This document shows, in pieces, positions 61,599-64,000 of a stretch of 64,000 nucleotides of DNA. The translations under genes were made by a program, and so were the position numbers. Under the pieces are notes generated by a model that saw only the letters and a program-made list of their open reading frames with translations, had not been told where the DNA came from and made no database searches. Source of the stretch: Plasmopara viticola. Its lineage: Eukaryota > Oomycota > Peronosporomycetes > Peronosporales > Peronosporaceae. The number at the start of each line of letters is the position of its first letter. The stretch's first letter is position 1. The stretch covers positions 1,773,608 to 1,837,607 of the forward strand of contig MBPM02000002.1 in assembly GCA_001695595.3 (NCBI GenBank). Direction: 5' to 3'.

Positions 61599-63173
61599 AT
61601 GCCGGACGACATTGAGTGCATCGTAGACCGGAAGCTCATCAAGAGTCGCGTACATTATCTTGTAGTTTGGAAGGGATTTGGGCCGGAGAACAATACGTGG
61701 TACGGACGCCGCACCATGTTATAGATACTTTTTACTCCATTGATATCATCATTATGTGAGATTTCAACCCATTTACATGATGACTACTTAGGGAGAGCCG
61801 CATCGACTTGGTGGCCGATGGTTACTCTGAATTCATTAAGGACTTTGAGGATCGTACGTGAATGCTTGTGGTAATCGTATTTTGATGAGATTTAATCAAT
61901 TTCGTCATACTTGACAGAACGCAAGCAGGCAAAAAGCTCGACGCCTCGTGGTCGCAGCTCGAGACGCTCAAGATCGAAGAGTCCAGGTAGAAGCAGGAGT
62001 CCAGGTCGTCCACGAGGTCGTCGTAGTCGTTCGCGCAGCGCTTCGGTGAGCCGAAAGCTACCGGCAAGTGCCAATGACGAAGAGAAGTACAAGGATCGCC
62101 GCAGTGATCCGTCGACATCTTTGCAACAACGCAAAAGTCCACGCGACAATGCAAACGAGGTTACGAAAAAGAATAAGGAGACTTTACGACGCCGAGCTTC
62201 GCGGAAACAGGTCGCTTCGGAAACGTCGTCCCCGACGCGTTTTGTGTCTCGTGTGGAAGAAAAGGACGACACGTTGATTATGCGGTCGACACTTGCAGCA
62301 CTGGTTCCACAGGTGCGAAAAACGGCTCCAACTGCTTCTTCGGGCGCAGAGACGGAGGTGCACAAGAAGCCGGTAGTGTTGATGTACGAGGAAGACTCGG
62401 AGATTCTGTGTAAACCACGCAGTGTCAAGACGACGCCCTCCACGTCGAGTGCGAGCTTTGCTCACAAGCACGATAGATCCGCGCACAATGGACTAGTGAA
62501 AAAGGTGCTGAAGCACGACTATCTTGCATCGTTCTTGAGTGTAGCGGCTGTCTTGGGTTCGCTGGTTGCGAGCCAGATGCTACCAGAGGCAGAGGATGAA
62601 ACCGATTTGTGGCGGAGATGGTTGTCGTTCCTGACCCCAGTAGTGGCGCTCCTGCTTTTCTTCCATCAAAAAGATGCGCGTGCTTCGGCCAAGTGGGTCG
62701 CTACCGGCTTGGCGTGGCGTGCCGCTGCCGAGCTGTTGCTGTTACTCGAGGCGACGCCTCGTCAGTTTGAAATGATGGTTGCGATCTCGGCCGCTGTCGC
62801 GAACTTGTCGCTGTTGATTGCGCTTGTCTCGATTCTTCGCAACGGCGAGCATGAACAGTCCAAGGCAACGCTTGCGCTTGTGACGATCGGCATTTTGATC
62901 CTTCTTCTTTCGGACAGGTAAGATAACGTCGTTAGTAGTACACAGAGATTGGATATGTGAGGCAGCTTACAATCAAACTCAATTTTGTTAAACAGTTGGG
63001 TGGTTTCAACTGGCAATTCGGAACTGCAGTCGCGTGTTATCCTCATGTCAATGGCCGTGGTAAGGATTGTTGCAAATTGCTTTGGTGGTGCTTTACTTAT
63101 TAATCGTCCTTTGATTTAGCTGACACTCGCACTTTCGCCAATGCCGACGGTATCCTTAGAGGATGATGATTAG
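61599..63173 (+). CDS. Chromodomain protein with RS-rich stretch and multiple membrane spans
   Basis: Five exons, all joining in frame: 61599-61699, 61792-61853, 61918-62917, 62996-63059 and 63120-63173; about 426 aa. The N-terminus is a chromodomain (about 4-55): ECIVDRKLIKSRVHYLVVWK, GPENNTWESRIDL, FIKDFED, with the aromatic cage positions (Y/W/W) present. Residues about 62-100 are rich in RS/SPGR repeats, then a basic linker, then five or six hydrophobic helices (about 256-275, 288-304, 313-332, 340-361, 371-386, perhaps 402-418) and an acidic tail (LEDDD). A methyl-lysine reader tied to a membrane suggests an inner nuclear membrane protein that tethers chromatin, as lamin B receptor does with a Tudor domain plus RS region, but without its sterol-reductase motifs. 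Function is inference; the domain layout is seen directly. Confidence 0.85.
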
Positions 63174-63295
63174 GATAGGGCGATTTAGCCAACTGCTCGA
63201 CGCTGTAATTACAAGCATTTCGTTTGTTTCTTTGCACTGCTTTCGTCTGCTACGTGATTGATCCGAGTCCTGGTCGTACTGAACGTCCTGTATCT

Positions 63296-64000
63296 CTAAT
63301 TCCTTGCCAGATGCAGCGTTTTGATCAAGAGCTGCTGGCTTTGGACGCTTACGATCGAACCGACGTCGCCCTCGCGATGTACCAGATCCCGAATCACCTC
63401 AATTGTCAAGGCTGACGACGAAGTAACGCCTTGCTTACAGTGCGTTGCATACTCTTTCATCACTTTGTAGAGTAGTGTTTGACGCATAAGCGACTCTAGG
63501 GTCTCTTCGTTCACACCAGCCGCCGATTCGGCGGCTAAAGTGTCCCATAACTCGGCATCGTCAACGATGCAGGAACGCCACACACTAGCACGTATTTTTG
63601 CAAACTCTTCCGTCGACGTACGGGTTGCCAGCGTCTCCAACGCTTCAAGGCCCATAAGAAAAATGTTGGTCCTGTCAAGCAAGAAACAAAACAATTAATA
63701 CACATCGCACGCGTCCAAGATTCTTTCAGTACCTCAGCGGGTCATCATGCTCCGCAGAAAGCGCGGACGATAAACATACATGCACCAATTCCTCTGGTGA
63801 CAACGGCTTCGAATCAATTAGCTCCTTTAACGGCAGCTGCAATAGCAGCTCTTGGAGCTTGCCGCAGGTAAGCTGCCGGGTCCACAACATGGTCAATTCG
63901 CTTACTTCATTAAAACACAATGTAAAGCAAAACGCACCTCATGATCAATCTCCTGAACTCTCTCGGGATGCGACTGATTGGCAGATGCAAACGCAGCAAT
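63296..64000 (-). CDS. Probable nucleoporin (Nup133/Nup155-type) C-terminal part, partial
   Basis: The gene enters from the right edge; only its 3' end is present. Two exons are clear on the minus strand, 63900-63733 and 63671-63296, joining at DDPLR/TNIFLMGLEALETL; a further exon probably lies at 64000-63938, though its frame is uncertain. The protein is all-helical (KLQELLLQLPLKELIDSKPL, PEELVHVCLSS). The segment EFAKIRASVWRSCIVDDAELW, followed by LESLMRQTLLYKVM, resembles the C-terminal helical region of Nup133/Nup155-family scaffold nucleoporins. That call is a similarity judgement from a small piece. The tail ends ...IKTLHLARN. Confidence 0.5.

Overview
The window reads as nuclear DNA of an oomycete, most likely a peronosporalean (Phytophthora or downy-mildew type) species. 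It has compact eukaryotic genes with short introns (about 45-110 bp), AT-richer gene-poor stretches full of decayed LTR retroelements, a secreted WY-type effector, and a receptor that fuses a 7TM region to an INPP4 lipid phosphatase, an architecture known from oomycetes. Intact CEP83 and TTLL9 orthologues, both basal-body/axoneme proteins, suggest a species that still makes flagellated zoospores. The species itself cannot be fixed from this window.

Layout. 0.1-4.9 kb: a 10-exon Arf guanine-nucleotide exchange factor (MABP + Sec7 + PH). 4.9-11.5 kb: no gene; old mobile DNA including one solo LTR and one retroposon with a 12-bp target duplication. 11.5-16.5 kb: a small membrane protein (+), NatC subunit NAA35 (-) and casein kinase 2 beta (-). 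16.5-23.5 kb: no gene; a second solo LTR of the same family. 23.5-36.3 kb is a dense gene island: CEP83 (+), an ENTH-NAD kinase fusion (-), an FHA-RING E3 ligase (-), cullin-1 (+) and WDR46/UTP7 (-). 36.3-45.7 kb: no intact gene; Ty3/gypsy remnants in both orientations, a possible solo LTR, a small inverted-repeat element and a tandem duplication. 45.7-50.1 kb: a repeat-domain protein (+), then TTLL9 and NUDCD2 (both -). 50.1-55.2 kb is sparse and holds the WY effector. 55.2-64 kb: the 7TM-INPP4 receptor (+), a chromodomain/RS/multi-membrane-span protein (+) and the 3' part of a probable nucleoporin (-) running off the right edge.

Most genes are housekeeping (vesicle traffic, N-terminal acetylation, CK2 signalling, ubiquitin ligation, ribosome biogenesis, cilia), so the window is a conserved gene order interrupted by transposon graveyards rather than an operon-like system. 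The less ordinary items are three domain combinations: ENTH fused to NAD kinase, chromodomain + RS stretch + multiple membrane spans (resembling lamin B receptor in layout), and 7TM + INPP4. Splice sites were assigned by eye from GT/AG signals, reading-frame continuity and family similarity; no transcript evidence was available.
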